64,000 nucleotides of DNA from DASRJG01 sp032124015 (GCA_032124015.1 JAQBEH010000024.1:11844-75843), one strand, 5' to 3'; positions 25,021 to 35,614 are shown, counted from the stretch's first letter. The notes: a model not told the origin generated them from the letters alone. Numbers and translations: made by a program.

Positions 25021-27056
25021 CCGCGTCGAAGAAAGACCCCGGGGCCCGCGTCAAGGTGCTTCGCGAGCAGATCGCCCATCACCGAACGAAGTATTACGTC
25101 GACGATGCCCCGGAGATCACGGACGCCGAGTACGACGCGCTCGAGCGCGAGCTCCGAGCGATCGAAGCGGAGCATCCGGAGCTCCTCGCGCCCGACTCGT
25201 CGAGCCTTCGCGTGGGAGGAGAGCCCAGCGAGGCCTTCGTCAACGTCCGTCACCGCACCCCGCTGCTCTCGCTCGACAACGCCTACTCCGAAGACGACCT
25301 GCGCGCCTGGAATGAACGGTTGACGCGCGCGGCGGGCCGGTCGGTCGACCGCTACGTCGTCGAGCCGAAAATCGACGGGCTGTCGATCGCGCTGTGGTAT
25401 CGGAACGGGCTCCTGGAGCGTGCCGTGACCCGCGGGGACGGGATCGTCGGCGAAGACGTGACCGCGAACGTGCGCACGATTCGCTCGATCCCCCCCCGCC
25501 TGTCGAGCCCCGCGCCGTTCGTCGAGGCTCGCGGCGAGATCTTCATGCCCCGCGCGTCGTTCCAGGCGCTCAACGAGGCGCGGCGAAGTTCAGGCGAGCC
25601 CCCGTTCGCCAACCCGCGCAACGCCGCGTCCGGCTCATTGCGCTTGCTCGATTCCGGGATCACCGCGTCAAGGAAGCTCGACGTTTTCTTCTACGCGCTC
25701 GCGGAGATCGAAGGCGTCTTTCCGCCGAACACGCACACCGAAGGGCTCGCACGTCTCGAGGCGTTGGGGCTTCGCGTGAATCCCCTCAATGCGATCTGTC
25801 GCTCGTACGACGAAGTGATGGCCGGCATCGAAGCGATCCGCGGCCTGCGGGACCAACTCGACTACGAGATCGACGGCGCGGTGGTCAAGGCGGACGATCT
25901 CGAACTGCAGCGGCACGCCGGTTCGACGAGCAAGTTCCCTCGATGGGCGGTCGCGTACAAGTACCCGGCCGAGCAGGCACAAACCCGCGTGCTCGACATC
26001 GTCGTCCAGGTCGGCCGCACCGGAGCGCTCACGCCGGTCGCCGAGCTTGCGCCCGTAGCGCTCGCCGGAACGACGGTGTCGCGCGCAACGCTCCACAACG
26101 AGGACGAGGTGGCGCGTAAGGACGTCCGGGTCGGCGACACGGTCGTCATCGAGAAGGCCGGCGAGATCATCCCGCAGGTGATGCGCGTCGTGGTGGAGCG
26201 ACGCGCGAAGGGGGCCGCAAAATTCAGCATGCCGACGGTTTGCCCGGTGTGCGGCTCTCAGGCGGTGCGCGAAGAGGGCGAAGTCGTCACCCGCTGCACC
26301 GGGGTGTCGTGCCCGGCGAAGCGCCGCGAAGCCCTCCTGCACTTCGCCTCGCGTCCCGGCATGGACATCCAGGGATTGGGTGATGCGCTGGTCGACCAGC
26401 TTCTCGACAAGGAGTTGGTTCTCGATGTTGCCGACGTCTACCGATTGGACGCGGGCACATTGGCGGAACTGTCCCGCATGGGAAAGAAATCGGCGGAAAA
26501 CGTCGTGGCCGAGATCGCAGCGTCCAAGGCCCGTCCCCTGCACCGGCTGCTATTCGCACTGGGGATCCGCCACGTCGGGGAGCGTGCTGCGCGCGTTCTG
26601 GCCTCCTCGGTCGGATCGGTCGACGCTCTGAAAAACGCGGCGCATGAGTCGCTCGAGGCGATTCCGGAGATCGGTCCCAAAACCGCCGCGTCGGTCCGGA
26701 CATTTTTCGATCAGCCCCGGAATCGTGAACTGATTCGGCGTCTGACACAGGCGGGGGTGCGCACCGAGGCTGCGGAGGAGGAACTCGCTCCGATTCGGCC
26801 GCTGGACTCAGCGTTCGCGGGCAAGACCGTGGTCTTGACGGGAACCCTGCCCGGCGTGAGCCGGGAGGAGGCGAAGGCTCGGGTCGAGGCGCTCGGAGGC
26901 CGCGTGTCGGGGAGCGTGAGCAAGAAGACCGACTTCCTGATCGCGGGGGACGAGCCGGGGGCCAAAATGGACAGAGCCATGGCACTGGGGGTGCGCGTCG
27001 TGGGGCCCGAGGAATTCGCCCGGATGACGACTGCTACAATCCCAGACAGGGCATGA
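25017..27056 (+). CDS. ligA: NAD+-dependent DNA ligase LigA
   Basis: LigA seals nicks in replication and repair. The 679-residue protein has the Ia domain (YYVDDAPEITDAEYD), the adenylation motif with the nucleotide-accepting Lys in EPKIDGLSIAL (about 118), the OB fold, a four-Cys zinc finger (CPVCG and CTGVSC, about 410-437), HhH repeats and a C-terminal BRCT domain (from about 595, FAGKTVVLTGTLPGVSREEA). Length is normal. Both ends overlap signalling genes by 4 bp: ATGA with the histidine kinase and ATGA with the NtrC-type regulator. Confidence 0.98.
   Translation: MTASKKDPGARVKVLREQIAHHRTKYYVDDAPEITDAEYDALERELRAIEAEHPELLAPDSSSLRVGGEPSEAFVNVRHRTPLLSLDNAYSEDDLRAWNERLTRAAGRSVDRYVVEPKIDGLSIALWYRNGLLERAVTRGDGIVGEDVTANVRTIRSIPPRLSSPAPFVEARGEIFMPRASFQALNEARRSSGEPPFANPRNAASGSLRLLDSGITASRKLDVFFYALAEIEGVFPPNTHTEGLARLEALGLRVNPLNAICRSYDEVMAGIEAIRGLRDQLDYEIDGAVVKADDLELQRHAGSTSKFPRWAVAYKYPAEQAQTRVLDIVVQVGRTGALTPVAELAPVALAGTTVSRATLHNEDEVARKDVRVGDTVVIEKAGEIIPQVMRVVVERRAKGAAKFSMPTVCPVCGSQAVREEGEVVTRCTGVSCPAKRREALLHFASRPGMDIQGLGDALVDQLLDKELVLDVADVYRLDAGTLAELSRMGKKSAENVVAEIAASKARPLHRLLFALGIRHVGERAARVLASSVGSVDALKNAAHESLEAIPEIGPKTAASVRTFFDQPRNRELIRRLTQAGVRTEAAEEELAPIRPLDSAFAGKTVVLTGTLPGVSREEAKARVEALGGRVSGSVSKKTDFLIAGDEPGAKMDRAMALGVRVVGPEEFARMTTATIPDRA
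27035..27040 (+). promoter_or_regulatory. -10-like TACAAT inside the end of ligA
   Basis: The hexamer ends 12 nt before the ATG of the NtrC-type regulator (27053). It could be an internal promoter letting the regulator be made apart from ligA. No good -35. Confidence 0.3.
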
Positions 27057-28465
27057 GTGAAAGTATCCACGTCGTCGTCATCGAGGACGAACCCGCCAAT
27101 CGGGAGAGTTGCGAGCGCGCGCTCTCCAAGATTGGCTACCGGGTCGCGGCGTTTGCCGAGGCCGAGTCCGCGCTCCGACACCTCCGCGCCCATCGGGACG
27201 TCGTGCTCGTCATCACCGACCTGATGATGCCGGGCTTGGACGGTTTCGGTGTGCTCGCGGCGGCGCGCGAGATCGACCCGGACATCGGCCTCTTGATGAT
27301 CACCGGCCATGGTTCCGTCGAGTCGGCGGTCGATGCAATGAAACGAGGAGCGGACGACTATCTCACGAAGCCCGTCGATCTTTTCGAGCTCCGCAAGCGG
27401 GCGTCGGCGATCGTCGAGAAGCGGCTCCTCTCGCGCCGCGTGGTCGAACTCGAGAGCCGGCTCGGCGAGAAATTCGGGAAACTCATCAGCCGTTCCAAGC
27501 CGATGGAGGCGCTCTTCCGCCAGATGGAGATGGTCGCGCCGACGCGCTCGAACGTGCTGATCGTCGGCGAGTCGGGGACGGGGAAAGAACTTGTCGCGAA
27601 CGCTCTCCACGAGAACTCACCGCGCAAGGACGCGCGCTTCCTCCCCATCAACTGCGCCGCCATCCCTTCCGAGATCCTGGAGTCCGAGCTATTCGGGCAC
27701 GAGCGGGGGTCTTTCACGGGAGCGACCGGGCGGAAGATCGGGAAGTTCGAGCTCGCCGACAAGGGGACGCTCTTTCTCGACGAGATCGGCGAGTTGCCGC
27801 TCGAGATGCAGGTCAAGCTCCTCCGCGTATTGGAGACACGGGAGTTCATGCGAGTCGGCGGCACCGAGACGATCAAGGTGGACATCCGCCTCGTCGCGGC
27901 GACGAACGCCGACCTCGAGGCCGCGGTCGAGCGAGGGGCCTTCCGGAACGATCTCTACTACCGCCTCAAGGTCGTCACGCTCCGCATCCCGCCGCTCCGT
28001 GAGCGCCGCGAGGACATCCCGCTTCTCGCGAACCACTTCCTGACGATGTTCGTAAAGGAAAACGACCGCGACGGGATGAAGTTCGCCCCTGATGCCATGC
28101 GCGCGATCGTCAACGCGCGATGGGAGGGGAACGTTCGCGAGCTGCGCAACGTGGTCGAGAGCCTCGTCGTGCTGACACCATCGGCGGAAATCCGGGTCGC
28201 GGACCTTCCGGAAGAGCTGAGGCCCTTCGCGAACGGCGAGGTCGACCCCACGGCCGCCGAGCCGAACGCCGCGCGACCTATCTCGACGGATCCGAGCTCG
28301 AGCCTCACGATGGACGAGATCGAGCGGCGGGCCATTCTCGGCGCCCTCGACCGGACCGGAGGCAACCGGACCCAGGCGGCGGAATTGCTGGGAATCGGTC
28401 TACGGACGCTGCAGCGCAAACTCAAGGAATACAAGCTCGCCGGAAGCGCGGAGGCCGAGTCGTGA
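27053..28465 (+). CDS. Sigma-54-dependent response regulator, NtrC family (first)
   Basis: The 470-residue protein has a receiver with phospho-acceptor D56 (ITDLMMPG) and Lys in LTKPVD, then an AAA+ domain with Walker A GESGTGKE, the sigma-54 contact loop GSFTGA (Ser in place of the usual Ala), Walker B FLDEIGE and WEGNVRELRN. It ends with a Fis-type helix-turn-helix (GNRTQAAELLGIGLRTLQRKL). It should activate sigma-54 RNA polymerase when phosphorylated. A candidate sigma-54 promoter lies 120 bp after its stop, before the lone receiver gene. Confidence 0.95.
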   Translation: MSESIHVVVIEDEPANRESCERALSKIGYRVAAFAEAESALRHLRAHRDVVLVITDLMMPGLDGFGVLAAAREIDPDIGLLMITGHGSVESAVDAMKRGADDYLTKPVDLFELRKRASAIVEKRLLSRRVVELESRLGEKFGKLISRSKPMEALFRQMEMVAPTRSNVLIVGESGTGKELVANALHENSPRKDARFLPINCAAIPSEILESELFGHERGSFTGATGRKIGKFELADKGTLFLDEIGELPLEMQVKLLRVLETREFMRVGGTETIKVDIRLVAATNADLEAAVERGAFRNDLYYRLKVVTLRIPPLRERREDIPLLANHFLTMFVKENDRDGMKFAPDAMRAIVNARWEGNVRELRNVVESLVVLTPSAEIRVADLPEELRPFANGEVDPTAAEPNAARPISTDPSSSLTMDEIERRAILGALDRTGGNRTQAAELLGIGLRTLQRKLKEYKLAGSAEAES

Positions 28466-28542
28466 TGGGCCTGGATGCGGTCAATCCGGCCGGGCGCCCG
28501 CTCGGGAGCGACAGTTTGGCGCGCGGGCCGCTGACGAACTGC

Positions 28543-28577
28543 CGGAATTCCGCTGCTTTCCCATCCGCCGGACGTCC
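28543..28577. promoter_or_regulatory. Two palindromes upstream of the sigma-54 promoter
   Basis: CGGAATTCCG (28543-28552) and GGACGTCC (28570-28577) are perfect palindromes within 45 bp of the -24/-12 element. They could be activator sites for an NtrC-type protein. They are short and might be chance in GC-rich DNA. The rest of the 150 bp gap (28466-28616) shows nothing else. Confidence 0.25.
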
Positions 28578-28584
28578 CGGAAAC

Positions 28585-28599
28585 CGGCACGGCAATTGC
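28585..28599 (+). promoter_or_regulatory. Putative sigma-54 promoter (-24/-12)
   Basis: CGGCAC, 5 bp, TTGC matches the TGGCAC-N5-TTGC consensus with the invariant GG and GC 12 bp apart. The predicted start is near 28611, about 6 nt before the ATG of the receiver gene. An NtrC-type activator is encoded directly upstream. Confidence 0.6.
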
Positions 28600-28616
28600 G
28601 GTTGTAGAGGATCGGC

Positions 28617-29030
28617 ATGACACCCCTCGGGCACCATCGATACACCGTTCTCGTCGTCGATGACGACCCCTCCGTGCTCGACTGCTACCGGAAGCTCCTC
28701 AGTCGCGCCGGCTACAAGACGATCACTGAGAGCGAGCCCCGGCGCGTCCTGATGGACGGACGGAATCTCGAGGGCGTCGATCTGCTCCTCATCGATTACA
28801 AGATGCCCGAAATGGACGGCCTCACGCTGCTGGCCGAACTCCGACGGAGGGAGTTCAAGGCGAGCTGCATTCTCGTTTCGGCGTTTCTCAACGACGGGGT
28901 GAGGCAACAAGCCAAGATTCTCGGCGTCGATCATGTCCTCGATAAGCCGGTCGACGTCGGGGTGCTCCGAAACGCGGTCGCCGACTTGCTGCCGACGGAA
29001 GGCGGACGTATCGTCGGCCGCGCCGTTTGA
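28617..29030 (+). CDS. Single-domain response regulator
   Basis: This is a 137-residue lone receiver. The acidic pocket is D15-D17 (VVDDDP), the phospho-acceptor is D60 (LLIDYKMPEMDG), and Ser in LVSAFL and Lys in LDKPVD complete the site. It has no output domain, so it probably acts by protein contact or phosphate relay. It sits after a putative sigma-54 promoter and 32 bp before the HtrA gene. It could feed back on the upstream histidine kinase. Confidence 0.9.
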   Translation: MTPLGHHRYTVLVVDDDPSVLDCYRKLLSRAGYKTITESEPRRVLMDGRNLEGVDLLLIDYKMPEMDGLTLLAELRRREFKASCILVSAFLNDGVRQQAKILGVDHVLDKPVDVGVLRNAVADLLPTEGGRIVGRAV

Positions 29031-29062
29031 TCGTTCCCCCATCTTTTCGGAGGTCAGCCGCC

Positions 29063-30652
29063 ATGAGTCGCAAGTCGAGTGTTCTGGCGCTTCTCGGCGT
29101 CGTCGCGATAAGTATCGTCTTCGGAATGATTCTGGGCGGACGTCTGAACGCGCCCGCGGTGATGCATGCCGCACCCGCTGTGGTGCCGACGGCTTTCCCG
29201 GCGGCGACGTCGGCGCCCGAGCGAACGGTTTCGCTCCCCGATTTTTCGGAGATCGCCTCGGACACCCTCCCCGCGGTCGTCGGTGTGCAGAACACGATGG
29301 TCGACAAGAGCGGCGACGCTGAAGCCGAAGGGGAAAATGAGAGTCCGGAGGATCCGCTATTTCGATTCTTCTTCGGCCCCGGGGGGCCGCAAACTCCGCG
29401 CGGCCATCCCCAAATCAACCCGCGGCGGCTCCGGCCGCAGCGGAGCGTCTCCTCTGGCTCCGGGTTCATCATCACGAGCGACGGCTACATCCTGACCAAC
29501 AACCACGTGGTCGAAGGGGCGACGAAGCTGCAGGTGACGCTCGACACCGGGGAGAAGTTCGAGGCCGACGTCATCGGGACCGATCCGATGATCGATCTCG
29601 GGCTCATCAAGATCGACCCCAAAGGCAAGGAGCTTCCGACCCTCCCCCTTGGTGATTCCGACGCTCTCCGGATCGGGCAATGGGTGATGGCGATCGGAAA
29701 CCCGTTCGAGCTCGAGCGCACCGTAACCGTTGGCGTCGTTTCCGGAAAGAAGCGGCAGGTCGGTATCGGCAACACGGTGCCCGGCCTCGCGAATTTCATC
29801 CAGACAGACGCTGCGATCAATTTCGGCAATTCCGGCGGACCTCTCATCGACGGCCAGGGGCGAGTCGTAGGGATCAGCACGGCGATTCAGCGCGGCGAGA
29901 TGGCGGAGGGGATCGGCTTCGCGATTCCGATCAACGAAGCGCGCAAGGCTGCCGAAGAGCTTCGCGCCGTCGGATCGGTGAAGCGTGGCTATCTGGGCAT
30001 CACCATGAACGGCACCGGTTTGAACGCCAGCGCCAGGGCGTATTACAAGCTCCCCGACAATGACGGAGTGATCATCACGAGCGTGACCCCCGACGGTCCC
30101 GCCGCAGAGGCCGGCATCCGGAAGGACGACGTGATCCGCAAGATCGACGGCAACCCCGTGAAGGACAACCAGGATCTGCTCGGGATGATCGCTTCCCGCA
30201 AACCGGGTGAGACCGTCAAGCTCGATGTCTTGCGCGGCGGCGAAACCATGAAAATTGACGTCACGCTCAGCACCCGACCCACGTTCGATCCAGAGGGGCC
30301 TGGCACCGAGCCGAGGTCGGACGATGACGCGCCGGAACCGACCACGAGCAGCGAGGGGCTCGGCATCAAGGTTCAAGCGATCCCGTCGCTTGCACGCAAG
30401 CAGCTCAACCTCGGCGCTGATGAGCCCGGGCTGATGATCATCTCGGTCGATCCTGAATCCGATGCCGCGGAAGAGGGTTTGTCTCCGCGGCAGATCGTCA
30501 CGTCGATCGACGACATCCCCCTCAGATCCGTCGCCGATTGGAACCGCATCGTGAAAGGCCTGAAGCCGGGCGAGTCGGTGAAAATCGACACCAATCTTGG
30601 TGACCGGACCCAGATCTTCTTCCTCACCGTCCCTCGGACGAATTCCAAGTAG
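29063..30652 (+). CDS. HtrA/Deg-family periplasmic serine protease
   Basis: The 529-residue protein has an N-terminal signal or anchor segment (about 6-26) and a trypsin-like domain with the triad His in TNNHVVEG, Asp in MIDLGLIKI and Ser in FGNSGGPL. Two PDZ domains follow (about 305-400 and 430-525). These proteases degrade or refold damaged envelope proteins and often belong to stress regulons. ATG 29063 is chosen because CGGAGG lies 9 nt upstream. A Gly/Pro/Arg-rich insert (about 95-130) precedes the protease domain. Confidence 0.94.
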   Translation: MSRKSSVLALLGVVAISIVFGMILGGRLNAPAVMHAAPAVVPTAFPAATSAPERTVSLPDFSEIASDTLPAVVGVQNTMVDKSGDAEAEGENESPEDPLFRFFFGPGGPQTPRGHPQINPRRLRPQRSVSSGSGFIITSDGYILTNNHVVEGATKLQVTLDTGEKFEADVIGTDPMIDLGLIKIDPKGKELPTLPLGDSDALRIGQWVMAIGNPFELERTVTVGVVSGKKRQVGIGNTVPGLANFIQTDAAINFGNSGGPLIDGQGRVVGISTAIQRGEMAEGIGFAIPINEARKAAEELRAVGSVKRGYLGITMNGTGLNASARAYYKLPDNDGVIITSVTPDGPAAEAGIRKDDVIRKIDGNPVKDNQDLLGMIASRKPGETVKLDVLRGGETMKIDVTLSTRPTFDPEGPGTEPRSDDDAPEPTTSSEGLGIKVQAIPSLARKQLNLGADEPGLMIISVDPESDAAEEGLSPRQIVTSIDDIPLRSVADWNRIVKGLKPGESVKIDTNLGDRTQIFFLTVPRTNSK

Positions 30653-30669
30653 GTCGAAACCTCCCACTC

Positions 30670-30703
30670 GCGCCGCGCGATCCCGCAGGGGACGCGCGGC
30701 GTG
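30670..30703. terminator. GC-rich hairpin between htrA and the second NtrC-type gene
   Basis: GCCGCGCG and CGCGCGGC form a perfect 8 bp stem, extendable to about 11 bp with one G-T pair, around a 13 nt loop. No T tract follows directly, so it may be a weak terminator or attenuator. Coordinates are accurate to about 1 bp. Confidence 0.4.
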
Positions 30704-30721
30704 TGTTACTTTGCGGGCACC

Positions 30722-32113
30722 ATGGCGCCGAGCCGAAAACCGCTCGTTCTCGTCGTCGATGACGAGAGCGATATCCGATCGTCGCTCCGGATGATCCTCG
30801 AGTACGAGGGGTACGAGCTTTCCGAGGCGTCCTCCGGCGAAGAGGCCCTGAAGCGGCTCGACACCGAACGCCCCGATGTCGTCGTTCTCGACATCAAGAT
30901 GCCGCGCATGGACGGGCTCGAGGTCCTGGCCCGGGTCAAGCAGTCGGATCCCGCGCTTCCCATCGTCGTCATCTCGGGGCATGGCACGATCGCGACCGCG
31001 GTCGAGGCGACGCGCCTGGGCGCTTTCGATTTCATGGAAAAGCCCCTCGAGCGCGACCGCGTCCTTCTCGTCGTGCGCAACGCGATCGAGAGCGGTCGCC
31101 TCGAAAAAGAAAACCGCGACCTGAAACTCACGTTCGAGGAGCGTTTCAAGATGATCGGGGCTTCGGCCGCGATGAAAGCCGTTTCGGCCCAAATCGCGCT
31201 TGCGGCGCCGACGAAGGCCTCGGTGCTCGTCACCGGAGAATCGGGCACCGGCAAGGAGTTGGTTGCGCGGGCCATCCATCGAAACAGCTCGCGCGCGGGA
31301 AAGGCGTTCGTCAAGGTCAACTGCGCGGCGATCCCCGAGGAGCTCATCGAGTCCGAACTGTTCGGTCACGACAAGGGCTCGTTCACGGGGGCTCTGAGAG
31401 ACCAAGCCGGGAAATTCTCCCAGGCCGATGGTGGGACGATCTTCCTCGACGAGGTCGCGGACATGAGCTTGAGGGCGCAGTCGAAGGTCCTTCGGGCGCT
31501 GCAAGACGGCGAGATCGAGCCCGTGGGCGCCGCCAAGTCGTTTGTCGTCGATGTTCGGGTCATTGCGGCGACCAACAAGCGTCTCGAAGACGAAATCGCC
31601 CAGGGCCGCTTTCGCGAGGATCTGTTCTTCCGCCTGAACGTCGTGCCGATTCGCCTGCCGTCGCTACGGGAGCGTCGCGAGGACGTGGCCCCGCTCGCGA
31701 CGTGGTTCGCGCAGTCGTTTTGTGCCGAAAATGGGCTCAAGCCAAAGGCGATCTCGACGGACGCGATCGAGGCGCTCTCAAAGCTTCCCTGGCGAGGCAA
31801 CGTCCGTGAGTTGAGAAACGCGGTCGAGCGCCTCGTGATCATGACGCCTGGAGGCACCATTCACGCCAAGGACATCCCGGCGGGTTTGGGCTTGGCCCCC
31901 GCGGGGGACTCCGCGGCCACGGTGCCGCCCGCGGGATCAGGAGCGACCACGCTCCAAGATTTCAAGGATGCCGCCGAGCGCGCGTTCATCAAGGCCAAGC
32001 TCGAAGAGCACGACTGGAACATCGCGGCCACGGCGAAGGCGATCGACACGCCGAGGTCCAATCTGTACAAGAAGCTCGAGACGTACGGCATTCGCCGGGA
32101 AACGGACGGCTAG
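30722..32113 (+). CDS. Sigma-54-dependent response regulator, NtrC/NtrX type (second)
   Basis: The 463-residue protein has a receiver with phospho-acceptor D57 (VVLDIKMPRMDG) and Lys in MEKPLE. The AAA+ domain has GESGTGKE, GSFTGA, IFLDEVAD and WRGNVRELRN, followed by a Fis-type helix-turn-helix (NIAATAKAIDTPRSNLYKKL). ATG 30722 is preferred over GTG 30701. No kinase is adjacent. The stop is 1 bp from the thiolase ATG, so regulator and beta-oxidation genes are probably one transcript. The other NtrC-type protein lies 2.3 kb upstream, but the two differ over most of their length. Confidence 0.93.
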   Translation: MAPSRKPLVLVVDDESDIRSSLRMILEYEGYELSEASSGEEALKRLDTERPDVVVLDIKMPRMDGLEVLARVKQSDPALPIVVISGHGTIATAVEATRLGAFDFMEKPLERDRVLLVVRNAIESGRLEKENRDLKLTFEERFKMIGASAAMKAVSAQIALAAPTKASVLVTGESGTGKELVARAIHRNSSRAGKAFVKVNCAAIPEELIESELFGHDKGSFTGALRDQAGKFSQADGGTIFLDEVADMSLRAQSKVLRALQDGEIEPVGAAKSFVVDVRVIAATNKRLEDEIAQGRFREDLFFRLNVVPIRLPSLRERREDVAPLATWFAQSFCAENGLKPKAISTDAIEALSKLPWRGNVRELRNAVERLVIMTPGGTIHAKDIPAGLGLAPAGDSAATVPPAGSGATTLQDFKDAAERAFIKAKLEEHDWNIAATAKAIDTPRSNLYKKLETYGIRRETDG

Positions 32114-32114
32114 C

Positions 32115-33410
<1,296 letters not shown>

Positions 33411-33414
33411 CCGG

Positions 33415-35541
33415 ATGAACGATGCTGCCGGCATGAATCACTGGATCGATCCGAACGGGATCATCCACGTCGTCTTCGATCGGCAAGACGACAAGGTTAA
33501 CCTGCTCACGCCCGACCTTCTTTCGGATCTCGGAGAGTTGCTCGAATCCGTCCGCGACCGCGAAGACGTGCGCGGGCTGCTCTTCAAGAGCGCCAAGGCG
33601 GGGAACTTCATCGCCGGGATGGACATCGAAGTCATCGCCTCGTTCACCGACGCCTTCAAAGCCGCGGAAGGGGCCCGGTTCGGACAAGTCGTTTTCCAAA
33701 AAATCGCCGAGCTACCGGTCCCGTCTGCGTGCGCCATCAACGGCGTCTGTTTCGGCGGCGGTACGGAACTCGCGCTCGCCTGCACCGTGCGGGTCGCCGC
33801 CGATTCGAAGGCGGTCAAGATCGGACTTCCCGAGACGCAACTGGGGATCATCCCCGGTTTCGGCGGCACGCAGCGGCTGCCTCGCTTGGTGGGGCTCGTG
33901 CCCTCGCTCGATCTGATCCTGTCGGGCCGCAGTCTGGACGCCAAGCGCGCGCAGAGAATGGGGCTCGTCGATCTCGTCGTTCCCGAGGGGTACCTCGAGC
34001 GCGAGACGATCAAGCTGATGTTGAAGGCCGCCGCGGGCCTGAAACGCCGCCGATCTCCGACCGCGCTTCTTGTCGAGATCACGCCGCCACTTCGCCGCTT
34101 CGTCATCGGCAAGGCGCGGAAGGCCGCGGAGGCCAAGGCAAGTTCCGAGAGCTATCCGGCTCCGTTCCGCGCGCTCGAGGCGATCGAAGCGGCGTTCTCC
34201 ATGCCGATGTCCCAAGGGCTCGATCTCGAAGCGCGCATCGTCGGCGAGCTGGTGCCGACGCGGACGGCGAAGAACCTGATGTGGCTCTTCAAGAGCCAAT
34301 CGGCGCTCAAGAAAGACCCCGGAGGCATCGTCGCCCTTCCTCGAAAGGTGCGCCGCGCGGCCGTGCTGGGGGCCGGGATCATGGGAGGGGGAATCGCTCA
34401 GCTGATTGCCGACCGGGGGATTCCCGTTCGCCTCAGGGATCTTCGGGGGGACGCCCTGCTCGCGGCCATGCGGCAGGCGTCCAAGGTCTGGCGCGAACAG
34501 GTGGAGCGCAGGCGCCTCTCGTCGCGTGAAATGCGCCAGAGGCTCGGCTTCATTTCGCCGACGCTCGACGAGACCGGACTGTCGAAGGTCGACATCGTTC
34601 TCGAGGCCGTGGTCGAGAATCTCGAAGTGAAGCAGAAGGTGTTGGCCTCCATGGAAGAGCGGATCGGAGCGCGCGCCGTGTTCGCTTCCAACACGTCGAC
34701 GATCCCGATTTCGGACATCGCCGCGCGCGCGGTCCGTCCCGAACGCGTCGTCGGAATGCACTTTTTCAACCCCGTGCACCGCATGCCTCTCGTCGAGGTG
34801 ATCGCCGGGCAGCGCAGCTCGCCGGAGGCCGTGTCCACCGTCCACGCTCTTGCGCTCGAGCTCGGGAAGGTTCCGGTCGTCGTTCGCGACTCTCCGGGCT
34901 TTCTCGTCAATCGCATCCTGATGCTCTACTTCAACGAAGCTCTGCGTTTTCTGGCCGAGGGCGTCGCGATCGAAGAGGCCGACCGCTCGATGCAGGCCTT
35001 CGGAATGCCGATGGGCCCCTTCGCGTTGATGGACGAGATCGGGCTCGACACCGGGCAGCACGCGGCCGTGGTACTCGAGGGGGCGTTCGGCAAGCGCATT
35101 GGGGCGGCGACACCCATCCTCCAGGCGATCGTCGCCGGCGGCCGCCTCGGCAAGAAGAACGGGAGAGGCTTCTACCACTACAAAAACGGCAGGAGAAGTC
35201 GTCCCGATCCGGCGGTCCCGAAGCTCGCAGGCGTGGCGCCGGCGCTGCAGCTCCCGGTCGAGACGCTGCAAGAGCGCATGGTCCTGGTGATGGTCAACGA
35301 GGCCGCGATTTGCCTCGAGGACGGTGTCGTGCGCGAGCCGCGCGACGTGGACGTGGCGATGGTCTACGGAACCGGATTTCCTCCCTACCGCGGGGGGCTC
35401 CTGCGCTACGCCGATTCCATCGGACCCGCCGTCCTCGTGGATCGTCTTTCGAGGCTGGCCGACGCCCACGGCGAGCGGTTCCGCCCCGCGGGCCTCCTCC
35501 GCGACATGGTTCGCGAGGAACGCCGCTTCTATTCGGCCTGA
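33415..35541 (+). CDS. fadJ: Fatty acid oxidation complex alpha subunit (enoyl-CoA hydratase / 3-hydroxyacyl-CoA dehydrogenase)
   Basis: The 708-residue protein has an N-terminal crotonase domain with the oxyanion segment FIAGMDIEVI and catalytic Glu region GLPETQLGIIPGFGGTQ. The NAD-binding dehydrogenase domain begins near 310 (VLGAGIMGGGIA) with HFFNPVHRMPLVEV as catalytic His/Glu region. A second C-terminal 3-hydroxyacyl domain follows (GTGFPPYRGG). It hydrates and oxidises enoyl-CoA in beta-oxidation. The start ATG 33415 is preceded by GAGGAG. With FadI it forms a complete oxidation core. Confidence 0.94.
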   Translation: MNDAAGMNHWIDPNGIIHVVFDRQDDKVNLLTPDLLSDLGELLESVRDREDVRGLLFKSAKAGNFIAGMDIEVIASFTDAFKAAEGARFGQVVFQKIAELPVPSACAINGVCFGGGTELALACTVRVAADSKAVKIGLPETQLGIIPGFGGTQRLPRLVGLVPSLDLILSGRSLDAKRAQRMGLVDLVVPEGYLERETIKLMLKAAAGLKRRRSPTALLVEITPPLRRFVIGKARKAAEAKASSESYPAPFRALEAIEAAFSMPMSQGLDLEARIVGELVPTRTAKNLMWLFKSQSALKKDPGGIVALPRKVRRAAVLGAGIMGGGIAQLIADRGIPVRLRDLRGDALLAAMRQASKVWREQVERRRLSSREMRQRLGFISPTLDETGLSKVDIVLEAVVENLEVKQKVLASMEERIGARAVFASNTSTIPISDIAARAVRPERVVGMHFFNPVHRMPLVEVIAGQRSSPEAVSTVHALALELGKVPVVVRDSPGFLVNRILMLYFNEALRFLAEGVAIEEADRSMQAFGMPMGPFALMDEIGLDTGQHAAVVLEGAFGKRIGAATPILQAIVAGGRLGKKNGRGFYHYKNGRRSRPDPAVPKLAGVAPALQLPVETLQERMVLVMVNEAAICLEDGVVREPRDVDVAMVYGTGFPPYRGGLLRYADSIGPAVLVDRLSRLADAHGERFRPAGLLRDMVREERRFYSA

Positions 35542-35558
35542 ACCACGCTCGGCCCCGC

Positions 35559-35584
35559 CCTGGGATAGAATCTTGGATCCCAGG
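35559..35584. repeat. Perfect 8 bp inverted repeat overlapping a TAGAAT box
   Basis: CCTGGGAT and ATCCCAGG flank a 10 nt centre, followed by TTT. The centre and left arm contain TAGAAT (35566-35571), about 43 nt before the peptidase ATG. It could be a weak terminator for fadJ, or an operator over the peptidase promoter. Confidence 0.4.
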
Positions 35585-35614
35585 TTTCCCTAACCGCTCC
35601 CCAGGGGGTTCGTC

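Noticed and set aside
29357..31504. Antisense frame of 715 codons opposite htrA and the second NtrC-type gene
   Set aside because: It spans two well-supported genes on the other strand and shows no recognisable fold or start site.
33712..35469. Antisense frame of 585 codons opposite fadJ
   Set aside because: Shadow of the fadJ reading frame, with no motif.
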